Of a DNA stretch of 64,000 bases, positions 8,826-16,826 are shown piece by piece. The stretch lies in assembly GCA_003241485.1 (NCBI GenBank), contig QFQD01000005.1:1-64000 (forward strand), read 5' to 3'. Position numbers and translations under genes: made by a program. Under the pieces are notes generated by a model, which made no database searches, was not told the origin of the DNA, and was given only the letters and a program-made list of their open reading frames with translations. This DNA comes from Ancylobacter novellus (GTDB lineage Bacteria; Pseudomonadota; Alphaproteobacteria; Rhizobiales; Xanthobacteraceae). The first letter of the stretch is position 1. Every line of letters begins with the position of its first letter.

Positions 8826-9773
8826 ATGGCTGCGTTCCATTCCCTTCCCGAGTCGTTGTCCGCCATGCGCGCTCCCCGCCGTCCTGAATGGCCCACCATC
8901 GCCCTTGCTATCGTCATTTATGGCGGCTGGCTTGCCCTCACATGGTGGTGGGAGGCGGTGCCGTTCCTCGGGCTTTGCGTGGCCGGTGGCTGGCTGGTGG
9001 CCTGGCAGAGCTCGCTTCAGCACGAGGTCATGCACGGGCATCCCACGCGTTCGCGCCGCATCAACGACGCCGTGGGCTGGCCACCGATTTCGCTCTGGCT
9101 GCCTTACCCGATCTACCGCGCGTCGCATCTGCGCCATCACCGCGACGAACATCTGACGGACCCGATCGAGGATCCCGAATCCGTCTATCTCCGACAGGCC
9201 GACTGGGACCGGCTCGGCGGGTTCGTGCGGGCCGTGCTGAGGTTCAACATGACCCTGGTCGGGCGCCTTACCATCGGTCCGGCGATCATGATCTTCGGCT
9301 TTCTGGCAACCGAGCTCGGGGCGCTGGCCCGAAGCGAGGGCACGGCGGCGCGCCGGGCGGGGCGGCGGGTCTGGGCGCAGCACGCGCTCGGCGTTGCGGC
9401 CGTGCTGGTCTGGGTGGTCGGCGTGTGCGGCATGCCGTTCTGGCTTTATTTCGTCGCCTTCGTCTATGTCGGCGCGGCGCTGTCACGGTTGCGCTCCTTC
9501 GCCGAGCATCGTTTCGCCGAGAAACATGAGGAACGCACCGCGATCGTGGAACGGGGCGGCCTGTTCGGCCTGCTCTATCTCCACAACAACCTGCATGTGC
9601 TGCATCACCTGCGCCCGCACGTGCCCTGGTATGAGCTGCCGGGGCTTTACCGCGCCGAGCGCGAGGCACTGGTGAACCACAATGGCGGGCTGGTCTATGC
9701 CGGCTATGTCGATGTCGCCCGGCGCTTCTTCCTGCGCGCGCACGACAATCCGCGCCATCCCAAGGCGTCCTGA
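8826..9773 (+). CDS. Membrane fatty acid desaturase / hydroxylase family protein
   Basis: About 315 residues with the three histidine boxes of membrane di-iron desaturases: HEVMHGH near residue 68, HLRHHRDEH near residue 102 and HNNLHVLHH near residue 256, between pairs of hydrophobic segments. Enzymes of this class use O2 to desaturate or hydroxylate lipids. The start is uncertain: ATG 8826 and ATG 8865 both lack a strong Shine-Dalgarno. It converges on the sigma-E-controlled lipid operon (stop 9773 versus stop 9778), so a link to that lipid chemistry is possible but is context inference only. Confidence 0.8.
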   Translation: MAAFHSLPESLSAMRAPRRPEWPTIALAIVIYGGWLALTWWWEAVPFLGLCVAGGWLVAWQSSLQHEVMHGHPTRSRRINDAVGWPPISLWLPYPIYRASHLRHHRDEHLTDPIEDPESVYLRQADWDRLGGFVRAVLRFNMTLVGRLTIGPAIMIFGFLATELGALARSEGTAARRAGRRVWAQHALGVAAVLVWVVGVCGMPFWLYFVAFVYVGAALSRLRSFAEHRFAEKHEERTAIVERGGLFGLLYLHNNLHVLHHLRPHVPWYELPGLYRAEREALVNHNGGLVYAGYVDVARRFFLRAHDNPRHPKAS

Positions 9774-9777
9774 AACC

Positions 9778-10623
9778 TCAGGCGAGCTCGGGATAGCCCG
9801 CCGCGACGGCCTCCCTCTCCAGCTCCAGCACGCGGTCATACGCCTCCTCGGCGATGGGCTCGAAGCCGATGAGGCCGAACGCCTCGCGCGCCGGTGCGGC
9901 GCTCGCGTCGGCGAGCAATGCGTCCAGCCCACGGCGCAGCGCTGCCACCACCTCATCGGTCACATCCTTGCGCACGACGAGCGGCAGGCCGGGCGTGGCG
10001 GGCGTGACGTCGATCACCTTGACCCCTGCGACCCGTTCGGGCGCATGCCGCGCCGCCAGCGTGAAGGTGACGCCGTCAATGGCCGCGATGTCCGCGCGTC
10101 CCTCGCTGACGGCCTGCAGGCTGAGCAGGTGCCCGCCCGTCTCGACCACGCGGGAGAAGAAGGGCTGCCCGCCCGCCAACGGCGCCACGGCGGCGCGAAA
10201 CAGGTTCATGCCGGTGTTGCTGTCGCGGCCGTTGATCGCAGCGACGCGCCCGCGCATGCCGGCGAGCCCCGTTGCCGGTTCATCCGCCCGCACGACGATG
10301 GCGCTGCGGTGCCATGCCCCCTCCATCCAGGGCGAGGCATAGATCGGCGTCGCCAGCGGCTTCAGCCGGCCGGCATAGAGTTTGCGCAGGGGATAGCCGC
10401 AGGTATGGCCCAGCGCGAGACGCGGATCGGCGAGGGCGTCGCCGATCGCTCGCTGGCGGTCGAGGCTCTGTGGCAGCGGCCCCAGCGCGCGCTCGATCCC
10501 CTGATCGACCAGCGCCCGCCGTAGTGCGGCCCACAGCACGTCCTGCGCCTCGTTGAGATAGGGCGGGTCGTACATGCCCAACGTCACCACGGCGGAGGGC
10601 GGTGAGGCGGTGACGGCGGTCAT
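9778..10623 (-). CDS. PhnD/SsuA-like substrate-binding-fold protein without signal peptide
   Basis: A 281-residue protein resembling phosphate/phosphonate-type periplasmic binding proteins (LGHTCGYPL near residue 90, GRVAAINGRDSNTGMN near residue 142). The N-terminus MTAVTASPPSAVVTLGMYDPP has no signal peptide and no permease or ATPase is nearby. It starts 33 bp after the Cfa-like gene and is thus probably the last gene of the sigma-E operon. A cytoplasmic ligand-binding or enzymatic role is possible. I cannot assign a ligand. Confidence 0.7.
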   Translation of the reverse strand: MTAVTASPPSAVVTLGMYDPPYLNEAQDVLWAALRRALVDQGIERALGPLPQSLDRQRAIGDALADPRLALGHTCGYPLRKLYAGRLKPLATPIYASPWMEGAWHRSAIVVRADEPATGLAGMRGRVAAINGRDSNTGMNLFRAAVAPLAGGQPFFSRVVETGGHLLSLQAVSEGRADIAAIDGVTFTLAARHAPERVAGVKVIDVTPATPGLPLVVRKDVTDEVVAALRRGLDALLADASAAPAREAFGLIGFEPIAEEAYDRVLELEREAVAAGYPELA

Positions 10624-10656
10624 CAGAGGGAGCCCTTCGCGCGTGGACCGGCCGCG

Positions 10657-11907
10657 CTAGATCCGGGGCCGGCGGAGCACGAAGAGACTCACATCGATCG
10701 CGCCCGCGCGGAAGCCACCTTCGCAATAGCTCAGATAATAATCCCACAGCCGGCGAAACTGCGGGTCGAAGCCCAGGCGTTCGACCTCGGCCCCGGCAGC
10801 GACGAAGCGTCGGCGCCATTCGGCGAGGGTGCGGGCATAGCTGGTGCCGAAATCCTCCCGCTTCTCCAGCGACAGCCCGGCAAGCGCGGCTTCCTCCGCG
10901 ACGATGGCCTTGGTCGGCAGCATGCCGCCGGGAAAGATGTAGCGCTGGATGAAGTCCGGCTGGCTCCGATAGCCCTCGAAGCGCTCTTCGGCGATGGTAA
11001 TCACCTGGAGCACGGCGGTGCCGCCGGGGGCGAGGCGCTGGCGCAGCGTGTCGAAATAGACCGGCCAATAGTCCACGCCGACCGCTTCCAGCATCTCGAT
11101 GGAGACGATGCGGTCATATTGGCCCTCGACGTCGCGATAGTCCTGCAGCCGCAGGTCAACCGCCGCGTCGTGTCCATTCTCCTGCATGAGGGCGCGCGCA
11201 TGGACGAGCTGCTCCTGCGACAGCGTCAGGCCGGTGACGCGGGCGCCGCTGCCGGCGAGCCGGGCCGCGAGCGCGCCCCAGCCGCAGCCGATCTCCAGCA
11301 CATGCTGGCCGGGCGACAGCTGCAGCAGATCGACGATGCGGTCGAGCTTGGCCGCCTGCGCCTCCTCCAGCGTCTCCCCGCCATCCTCGTCCGGCTGCGC
11401 GTAGAGCGCCGAGGAATAGGTCATGCTGGGATCGAGCCAGAGCCGGTAGAACTCGTTGCCGAGGTCGTAGTGGAACGAGATGTTGCGCCGGCTGCCGGCC
11501 TTCGAGTTGCGCCGGGCGAAATGGTACAGCCGGTTCATCAGCCGCAGCGGCGCCAGACCGGCGATCTTTGCCTCGATGGCCAAGCCATTGGCGGCGACGA
11601 GGGCAACCAGCGTGGCGAGGTCGGGCGAGGACCAGTCGCCGGCCACATAGCCTTCCGCGAAGCCGACATCGCCGCTCGTGACCAGCCGGCGCAGCGCGCG
11701 CCAGCGATGCAGGATGAGGCGCGCCTCGGGGCCGGACTGCGGGCCGTCGCGCTCGATGCGGCCGCCGCCCGGCAGATCGACGACCAGGCGCCCGACCGCG
11801 AGGTTCGACAGCAGCCGGCGAAGCACCGCGCTGCCGAGCCGGTCGTTCCAGGCGGGGGAAGCGTCGAGGCCGGCAAGCCCCGGACGGGTGTCGCTATCGG
11901 AGTACAT
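10657..11907 (-). CDS. Cyclopropane-fatty-acyl-phospholipid synthase family SAM methyltransferase
   Basis: A 416-residue protein: an N-terminal lipid-binding region, then a class I SAM methyltransferase with VLEIGCGWGALAARLA near residue 203 (SAM site) and SIEMLEAVG, the conserved Cfa active-site block near residue 264. Cfa enzymes transfer a methyl or methylene group to the double bond of phospholipid acyl chains. The gene follows DUF1365 with a 14-bp overlap. In Rhodobacter sphaeroides such genes belong to the RpoE-ChrR response and some act in furan fatty acid synthesis (recalled, not checked), so it may be a specialised methyltransferase rather than housekeeping Cfa. Confidence 0.88.
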   Translation of the reverse strand: MYSDSDTRPGLAGLDASPAWNDRLGSAVLRRLLSNLAVGRLVVDLPGGGRIERDGPQSGPEARLILHRWRALRRLVTSGDVGFAEGYVAGDWSSPDLATLVALVAANGLAIEAKIAGLAPLRLMNRLYHFARRNSKAGSRRNISFHYDLGNEFYRLWLDPSMTYSSALYAQPDEDGGETLEEAQAAKLDRIVDLLQLSPGQHVLEIGCGWGALAARLAGSGARVTGLTLSQEQLVHARALMQENGHDAAVDLRLQDYRDVEGQYDRIVSIEMLEAVGVDYWPVYFDTLRQRLAPGGTAVLQVITIAEERFEGYRSQPDFIQRYIFPGGMLPTKAIVAEEAALAGLSLEKREDFGTSYARTLAEWRRRFVAAGAEVERLGFDPQFRRLWDYYLSYCEGGFRAGAIDVSLFVLRRPRI

Positions 11908-12700
11908 GAGCGGGCAGGTCCTTCGGCAGAGATTGGACGGGCACGGTGACGGGGCGGTCAGGCGGCGGCGGCCGGCGGCGCAGGCTCACCCCCTTCGCCC
12001 AGATCTTCAGGGCTTCCCAGTGGATGCCGGCGACAACCTTGAGCGTGAGCAGGGGGTAGGCCAGGAAAACGCCAGCGAGCGCCCGGTCGGTCAGCGGACG
12101 GCGGCGGGCGGTGTGGATGGCGCTCAGCACCGGGCCCTCACCATCCGAGGCGAGGATGCCGATACTCAGCTCCTCCTCCGGAGGGCGCAGGCGGAACGCG
12201 TAGGTCAGCGCCATGTCCATAAAAGGCGAGACGTAGAAGCGCTTCTCCGCCGTCTGCCGCAGCAGGCCGTCGCTCGCCGGCTCGGCCGGGATGAGATAGC
12301 TGTGGCGCTGCCCGAACGTGTTGCTCACCTCGTACAACACGGCCGTGAGCGAACCGTTGCGGCGGTGGCAGAAATAGATGCTCAGCGGGTTGAAGGCGTA
12401 GCCGAGCACGCGCGGCATGGTGAGCAGGCGGATGGGCCCGCCATCGACATCCAGCCCTGCCGCCCGCAGGTGCCATTCCACCTGCCCGCGCAGCGGCGCG
12501 CCGGAGCCGTCACCATAGTCGGCGTCGAAGAAGCTGAAGAGATTGAATCGGTTATGCGAGAACAGCCGCAGCCGGCCCGCCACCGCGTCGACGCGGTCGA
12601 GATCGAGGAACAGCGAGTAGATGCGGTAGCTCAGCCGGTGCGGACGCGGCCGCACGCGCCGGTGGATCACCGTGCCGGCATAGAGCGCGCCCTCGCTCAT
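11894..12700 (-). CDS. DUF1365 family protein
   Basis: A 268-residue protein of the DUF1365 family, recognised from LYAGTVIHRRVRPRPHRLSY at the N-terminus and RVLGYAFNPLSIYFCHR near residue 95. No enzymatic motif is known to me. Its genes typically sit between a flavin amine-oxidase-like gene and a cfa-like gene, exactly as here, so a role in the same acyl-chain modification is the usual inference. ATG at 12700 overlaps the oxidase stop by four bases. Confidence 0.85.
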   Translation of the reverse strand: MSEGALYAGTVIHRRVRPRPHRLSYRIYSLFLDLDRVDAVAGRLRLFSHNRFNLFSFFDADYGDGSGAPLRGQVEWHLRAAGLDVDGGPIRLLTMPRVLGYAFNPLSIYFCHRRNGSLTAVLYEVSNTFGQRHSYLIPAEPASDGLLRQTAEKRFYVSPFMDMALTYAFRLRPPEEELSIGILASDGEGPVLSAIHTARRRPLTDRALAGVFLAYPLLTLKVVAGIHWEALKIWAKGVSLRRRPPPPDRPVTVPVQSLPKDLPAHVLR

Positions 12701-14040
12701 TCGGCCGCCTCCAGCTGAAGATCGGGGTAGGCAAGGCGGGGCGCGGGGCCGACATGGATGCGGCCGGAAGCGTCCTCCACCTGCCAGGGGCGACGCACGC
12801 CGCCGAGCTGCTCGGCCACCGCAAGTCCCGCCTGCAGGCCGTCTTCATGGAAGCCGGCACCGAAATAGGCGCCGCAGAACCACAGCCCGCCCTGACCCTG
12901 CAGCGACCAGAGCCGGGTCTGCGCGTCCATGGCGCGCTGGTCGAACTGGGGATGCGCGAAGCTCTGGCGCAGCAGGATGCTCTCGGGCGCCGGCTCCGTG
13001 ATCGGGTTGAGCGTGACGAAGCGCGGGGTGTCGTCAGGGATGTGCTGCAGACGGTTCATCCAGTAGGTCACGGCCAGCCCATCCTTGCCGCCCATATAGT
13101 TCCAGGCCGCCCAGGCACGCCGTCGCTTCGGCATCAACTGGGCATCGGTGTGCAGCACCACGTCGTTCGGGCGATAGGCGATGGCGCCGAGCAGGGCGGT
13201 TTCCTCGCGCGTCGGATCGGTGATCAGGCCGAGCGCCTCGTCCGCATGAGCGGCGATGACGACATGATCGAACCGATGCGCCGCGCCGGCCGCATCGACG
13301 ACCGTGACGCCACCCGCCTCGCGAATGACCCTACGAGCGCCGCTGCCGTTACGTACCGTACCATAAAACCCGCCCATCAGCTTTTTGACATAGGAGCGGC
13401 TTCCCTCCTCGACCGTGCGCCAGACCGGCCGGCTGGTCAGCTGCAGCAGGCCGTGATTGGCGCAGAAGCGCACGAAGGACGCCGCCGGATAGCGGCCGAT
13501 GGCGTCGGCCGGCGTCGACCAGATTGCCGCCGCCATCGGCAGCAGATGGTCGTCGCGGAACGCCGCGCTGAAGTGGCGGGACGCGAGATAATCGTCGAGG
13601 CTCATCGAGCCCATCATGTTCAGATCGCGCGGCGCCTGCCGGTAGAAGCGCGTGAGGTCGCGCAGCATGGTCCAGAAGCGCGGGCGCAGGGCATTGGCGG
13701 GCTGGGCGAACAGGCCGGCGAGATCGGTGCCGGAATATTCCAGCCGCCCCGCGTCGAGCGAGACGGAGAGCGACATCTCGGTCGGCGTGGTGGCGACGCC
13801 GAGATGGCGGAACAGCGCGGTGAGGTTCGGGTAGGTCTTCTCGTTATAGACGATGAAGCCGGTGTCGACCGGCACGCCGCCGGCGTCGGTGGTGTGGCTG
13901 TGCCCGCCGAGCCGCTCATTCGCCTCGAACAGGGTGACCCGATGGGCTTTCGACAGCAGCCACGCCGCCGACATGCCGGAGATGCCGGCGCCGATGACGG
14001 CTATGTCAAGCGATCCGCCCGTCCCAAGCAGGTCAGCCAT
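12697..14040 (-). CDS. FAD-dependent amine-oxidase-like oxidoreductase
   Basis: A 447-residue flavoprotein. The Rossmann FAD site IAVIGAGISGMSAAWLL is at residues 13-29, followed by an acidic ribose-binding end (LFEANERLGGHSHT), and the C-terminal FAD block is GLWFCGAYFGAGFHEDGLQAG near residue 405. It belongs to the NAD(P)-binding/amine-oxidase group found beside DUF1365 and cfa genes, probably acting on lipid acyl chains. It is first in the four-gene minus operon; a TGATCC-N18-TAACCT promoter lies about 50 bp upstream. Confidence 0.85.
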   Translation of the reverse strand: MADLLGTGGSLDIAVIGAGISGMSAAWLLSKAHRVTLFEANERLGGHSHTTDAGGVPVDTGFIVYNEKTYPNLTALFRHLGVATTPTEMSLSVSLDAGRLEYSGTDLAGLFAQPANALRPRFWTMLRDLTRFYRQAPRDLNMMGSMSLDDYLASRHFSAAFRDDHLLPMAAAIWSTPADAIGRYPAASFVRFCANHGLLQLTSRPVWRTVEEGSRSYVKKLMGGFYGTVRNGSGARRVIREAGGVTVVDAAGAAHRFDHVVIAAHADEALGLITDPTREETALLGAIAYRPNDVVLHTDAQLMPKRRRAWAAWNYMGGKDGLAVTYWMNRLQHIPDDTPRFVTLNPITEPAPESILLRQSFAHPQFDQRAMDAQTRLWSLQGQGGLWFCGAYFGAGFHEDGLQAGLAVAEQLGGVRRPWQVEDASGRIHVGPAPRLAYPDLQLEAAE

Positions 14041-14090
14041 TCACGGGTCCTTTCGCGGCACATGGTGGAGGCGATCGCGCTCCTTGGATA

Positions 14091-14120
14091 AGGTTACGCA
14101 GGGCCGTTGCCGTTGGATCA
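14091..14120 (-). promoter_or_regulatory. Predicted RpoE(ECF)-type promoter for the oxidase-DUF1365-cfa operon
   Basis: On the minus strand, TGATCC (14120-14115), an 18-bp spacer and TAACCT (14096-14091). The -35 equals the TGATCC element known for RpoE of the RpoE-ChrR family. The predicted RNA start near 14085 leaves a leader of about 45 bases before the ATG at 14040. Confidence 0.6.
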
Positions 14121-14143
14121 CCCGGACGCCGTGTTCGGCCGAC

Positions 14144-14173
14144 TGATCCAGCCGCATAGGCGCCGCGTAGAAG
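14144..14173 (+). promoter_or_regulatory. Predicted RpoE(ECF)-type autoregulatory promoter
   Basis: TGATCC (14144-14149), an 18-bp spacer and TAGAAG (14168-14173) read toward the sigma-factor gene. This is the same architecture as the divergent promoter 25 bp away, implying autoregulation. The RNA start would fall near 14180, on top of the first candidate ATG, which argues for the GTG start at 14251. Confidence 0.55.
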
Positions 14174-14250
14174 GTGCCATGAATGCGTTCGAGGAAAACA
14201 TCGTGCCGGGCGGCCAGAGCGCGCGCCGGCCGCCCTATCGGAGGCCGCCG

Positions 14251-14829
14251 GTGAAGCTGTCCGGCGAATCCGCGCGCGCACCGTCCGGTCAGGAGCTGTC
14301 GGCGCTCATCGTGCGCATCGGCGAGGCACGCGACCGGCAGGCCTTCACGGCGGTCTACGCGCATTTCGCGCCGCGGGTGAAGTCCTTCCTCATGCGCTCG
14401 GGCTGCACCGCCGCCATGGCGGAGGAGCTGGCGCAGGAGGCGATGGTGTCGCTCTGGGCCAAGGCCGCGAGCTACGATCCCGCCAAGGCGGGCGCCTCGA
14501 CCTGGGTTTTCACCATCGCGCGCAATCTGCGGATCGACTATCTGCGTCGCCAGCGTCCGGCCGAACAGATCGGCCTCACGCTGGAGGAGGAGAGCGATCC
14601 GTCGCCGGACGGCGAGGCCAATCTCCTCGCCAGCGAGCGTGACGACACGCTGCGCGCGGCACTCGCCAACCTCTCAGCCGAGCAGGCAACCATCGTGCGG
14701 CTCTCATTCTATCAGGACAAGGCGCATTCGGAGATCGCGCGCGAACTCGGCCTGCCGCTCGGCACGGTGAAATCACGGGTACGCCTCGCGCTGGCGCGGC
14801 TGCGCGCGCTGCTGGAGGAGCGGGCATGA
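14251..14829 (+). CDS. rpoE: ECF sigma factor, RpoE of the RpoE-ChrR (singlet oxygen) type
   Basis: A group 4 sigma factor. Region 2 contains FTAVYAHFAPRVKSFLMRSG and ASTWVFTIARNLRIDYLRR; region 4 contains LSAEQATIVRLSFYQDKAHSEIA, then LGLPLGTVKSRVRLAL as the -35-reading helix-turn-helix. GTG 14251 is chosen because GGAGG lies six bases upstream and the predicted promoter starts RNA near 14180, giving 192 residues, the usual ECF11 length. ATG 14179 (216 residues) is the alternative. It is translationally coupled to the anti-sigma gene (ATGA). It should be released when ChrR senses singlet oxygen or related oxidants. Confidence 0.88.
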   Translation: MKLSGESARAPSGQELSALIVRIGEARDRQAFTAVYAHFAPRVKSFLMRSGCTAAMAEELAQEAMVSLWAKAASYDPAKAGASTWVFTIARNLRIDYLRRQRPAEQIGLTLEEESDPSPDGEANLLASERDDTLRAALANLSAEQATIVRLSFYQDKAHSEIARELGLPLGTVKSRVRLALARLRALLEERA

Positions 14830-15491
14830 ACGCCGTTTCCCCGATCAACCACCATCCCAGCGACGAGACCCTGCTGCGTCATGCTGCTGGCCGGCTGCCG
14901 GCCGGCGCTTCCGTCGTCATCGCGACGCATCTGGAAGGCTGTCCGACCTGCCGGGCGCGTTTCGCCAGCTTTGCCGCCATGGGTGGCCGACTGGTGGAGG
15001 ACGCGCCTCCCGAACTGATGGCGCCGAACGCGCTGGCGGAAGCGATGGCCCGCATAGATGCGCTGGAAGCGGCCCCGCCCGTGCCGCGCCCCGCGCGCGT
15101 CGCGCGCCATGCGGTGGCGCTCGACCTGCCGCGCGCGCTGCGCCGCTGCGATGTGGGCCGATGGCGATGGTTCGGCCCCGGCGTGCGGATCAGCCGCGTC
15201 ACTCTTCCCGAAGCGCCGGCGGCGCGGCTCACGCTGCTCCGGGTCGGCGCCGGCCGGGCGTTGCCGGAGCACGGGCATTCCGGGCTGGAGTTCACGCAGG
15301 TGCTTTCCGGCTCGTTCACCGATGAATTCGGCACGTTCCGCCCCGGCGATCTCGCCGAGATGGACAGCGAGGTCGAGCACCAGCCGATCGTCGACAAGGA
15401 CGGCGAGTGCATCTGCCTCGCCGCCTTCGACGGCGAGATGGTGCTGAGCGGCCTGTTCGGCCGGCTGATGCAGCCTTTCGTCAGGCTCTGA
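14826..15491 (+). CDS. chrR: ChrR-type zinc anti-sigma factor with C-terminal cupin
   Basis: 221 residues. The N-terminal zinc anti-sigma domain has His10, His35, Cys39 and Cys42 (HLEGCPTC), with the spacing of the Rhodobacter ChrR ligands. The C-terminal cupin carries His149, His151, Glu155 and His185, again matching the spacing of the second zinc site that is needed for the singlet-oxygen response. It binds and inhibits the sigma factor encoded just upstream. All eight ligand positions are intact, so the switch is probably functional. Confidence 0.92.
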   Translation: MNAVSPINHHPSDETLLRHAAGRLPAGASVVIATHLEGCPTCRARFASFAAMGGRLVEDAPPELMAPNALAEAMARIDALEAAPPVPRPARVARHAVALDLPRALRRCDVGRWRWFGPGVRISRVTLPEAPAARLTLLRVGAGRALPEHGHSGLEFTQVLSGSFTDEFGTFRPGDLAEMDSEVEHQPIVDKDGECICLAAFDGEMVLSGLFGRLMQPFVRL

Positions 15492-15522
15492 CAGGTCGCG
15501 CATTCCGACAGGGGAGACGGCG

Positions 15523-16332
15523 ATGCCAACGCTGACGCCGGTGCTGGCGATCGTCGCCATCGCCCTGTTCCTCATGCTGGCGATGAGCTTTGCCTGGTGG
15601 CTGGCAACGCGCAGCGGGCAGAGCGGCTATGTCGACACGGTGTGGTCCTTCGCCACCGGCCTTGCCGCCGTCGCGGCCGCACTGGCGCCTCTGGAAGAAG
15701 GCACATCGACGCGGAGCTGGGTGGTCGCCGGCCTGATTGCGCTGTGGGCGGGCCGGCTCGGTCTGCACATTCTCGCGCGCACCCGGCAAGGCGGGGATGA
15801 CCCGCGCTACGCGGCATTGAAGCGCGAATGGGGTGCGCAGGCCAACCAGCGGCTGTTCCTGTTTCTGCAGATCCAGGCCGGTGCAGGACTGGTGCTGGCT
15901 CTGTGCGCGATGGCCGCCGCGCGCAACCCGCTGCCGTTCGGCCAGATCGGGGATTATCTCGGCATCGGCGTGGCGCTGGCAGCGTTGGCCGGCGAGGGCG
16001 TCGCCGACCGCCAGCTCGCGCAGTTTCGTGCCGATCCGGCCAATCGCGGGAAAATCTGCGACGCCGGCCTGTGGGGCACGAGCCGCCACCCGAACTATTT
16101 CTTTGAATGGATGGGGTGGCTCGCCTACCCGCTGATCGCCATCGACCTGTCGGGTACCTATCCCTGGGGTTGGGCGGCGCTGGCCGGTCCGGCGATGATG
16201 TATTGGCTGCTGGTGCATGCCTCGGGCATTCCGCCGACCGAGGCCCACATGCTGCGCTCGCGCGGCGAGGCGTTCCGGGCCTATCAGCGCCGGGTCAACG
16301 CGTTCTGGCCCGGCCCGCCGAAGACGCGCTAG
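15523..16332 (+). CDS. DUF1295 / steroid 5-alpha-reductase C-terminal-like membrane protein
   Basis: A 269-residue integral membrane protein with about seven hydrophobic segments. The C-terminal motif GLWGTSRHPNYFFEWMGW (residues about 185-202), followed by a shorter GEAFRAYQRRVNAFWP, is diagnostic of the DUF1295 / 3-oxo-5-alpha-steroid-4-dehydrogenase group. Relatives reduce or methylate lipids, so a role in acyl-chain change fits the locus. GGGGAG precedes the ATG; 31 bp follow the chrR stop, so it is likely co-transcribed with rpoE-chrR. Its stop shares CTAG with the convergent DUF2177 gene. Confidence 0.82.
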   Translation: MPTLTPVLAIVAIALFLMLAMSFAWWLATRSGQSGYVDTVWSFATGLAAVAAALAPLEEGTSTRSWVVAGLIALWAGRLGLHILARTRQGGDDPRYAALKREWGAQANQRLFLFLQIQAGAGLVLALCAMAAARNPLPFGQIGDYLGIGVALAALAGEGVADRQLAQFRADPANRGKICDAGLWGTSRHPNYFFEWMGWLAYPLIAIDLSGTYPWGWAALAGPAMMYWLLVHASGIPPTEAHMLRSRGEAFRAYQRRVNAFWPGPPKTR

Positions 16333-16742
16333 CGCCCGCCGGTCAGCGCCTGCGACACGAGGAAGCCGATGGTTGCGGCAAGTGCGGTGGCCACCGTTCC
16401 CCAGGCCATGTCGGCCACGGTGACGGTGAGCGACCAGCCCTTCAGCGTCGCCAGATTGGTGAGGTTGTACGTGCCGTAACCGAGCAGCCCGACCAGTGCG
16501 CCGTAAACCAGCGCGGTGGTCCAGCGTCCGCTCTGCCACGCCGGCTGGACCGCGAAAAACACGATGCCGGCGACATAGAGCAGGTAGAAGATGGCGGCGG
16601 GGGCAAGGCGGAAGCCGTCCATCATCAGCTCGCCCAGCTGCGGCCGGTAGAGCCGGCTCGCCATGGTTCCGAGCCAGAGGGCGTCGAGCAGCAGGAAGGC
16701 GAGGCCGGTGGCGACATAGCCGATGGCGAGGGGCGCGAGCAT
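16329..16742 (-). CDS. DUF2177 family membrane protein
   Basis: A 137-residue protein with four hydrophobic helices, recognised as DUF2177 from DALWLGTMASRLYRPQLGELM and GYGTYNLTNLATLKGW. The function is unknown. ATG 16742 is chosen over an upstream in-frame start at 16772 because AAGGA lies nine bases before it and a predicted TGATCC promoter would start RNA near 16763. That promoter places it in the oxidative-stress regulon. Confidence 0.8.
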   Translation of the reverse strand: MLAPLAIGYVATGLAFLLLDALWLGTMASRLYRPQLGELMMDGFRLAPAAIFYLLYVAGIVFFAVQPAWQSGRWTTALVYGALVGLLGYGTYNLTNLATLKGWSLTVTVADMAWGTVATALAATIGFLVSQALTGGR

Positions 16743-16769
16743 GAGGCGTTTCCTTGATGGATCCACTCC

Positions 16770-16799
16770 CACTTACGTCGCCGCCAGGCCTGCGGATCA
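16770..16799 (-). promoter_or_regulatory. Predicted RpoE(ECF)-type promoter for the DUF2177 gene
   Basis: Minus strand TGATCC (16799-16794), an 18-bp spacer and TAAGTG (16775-16770). It has the same -35 and spacer as the two promoters at 14091-14173, and the -10 is the most canonical of the three. Confidence 0.6.
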
Positions 16800-16826
16800 T
16801 TCGGCCCTGGCAGCCGAAGCGCCGGC

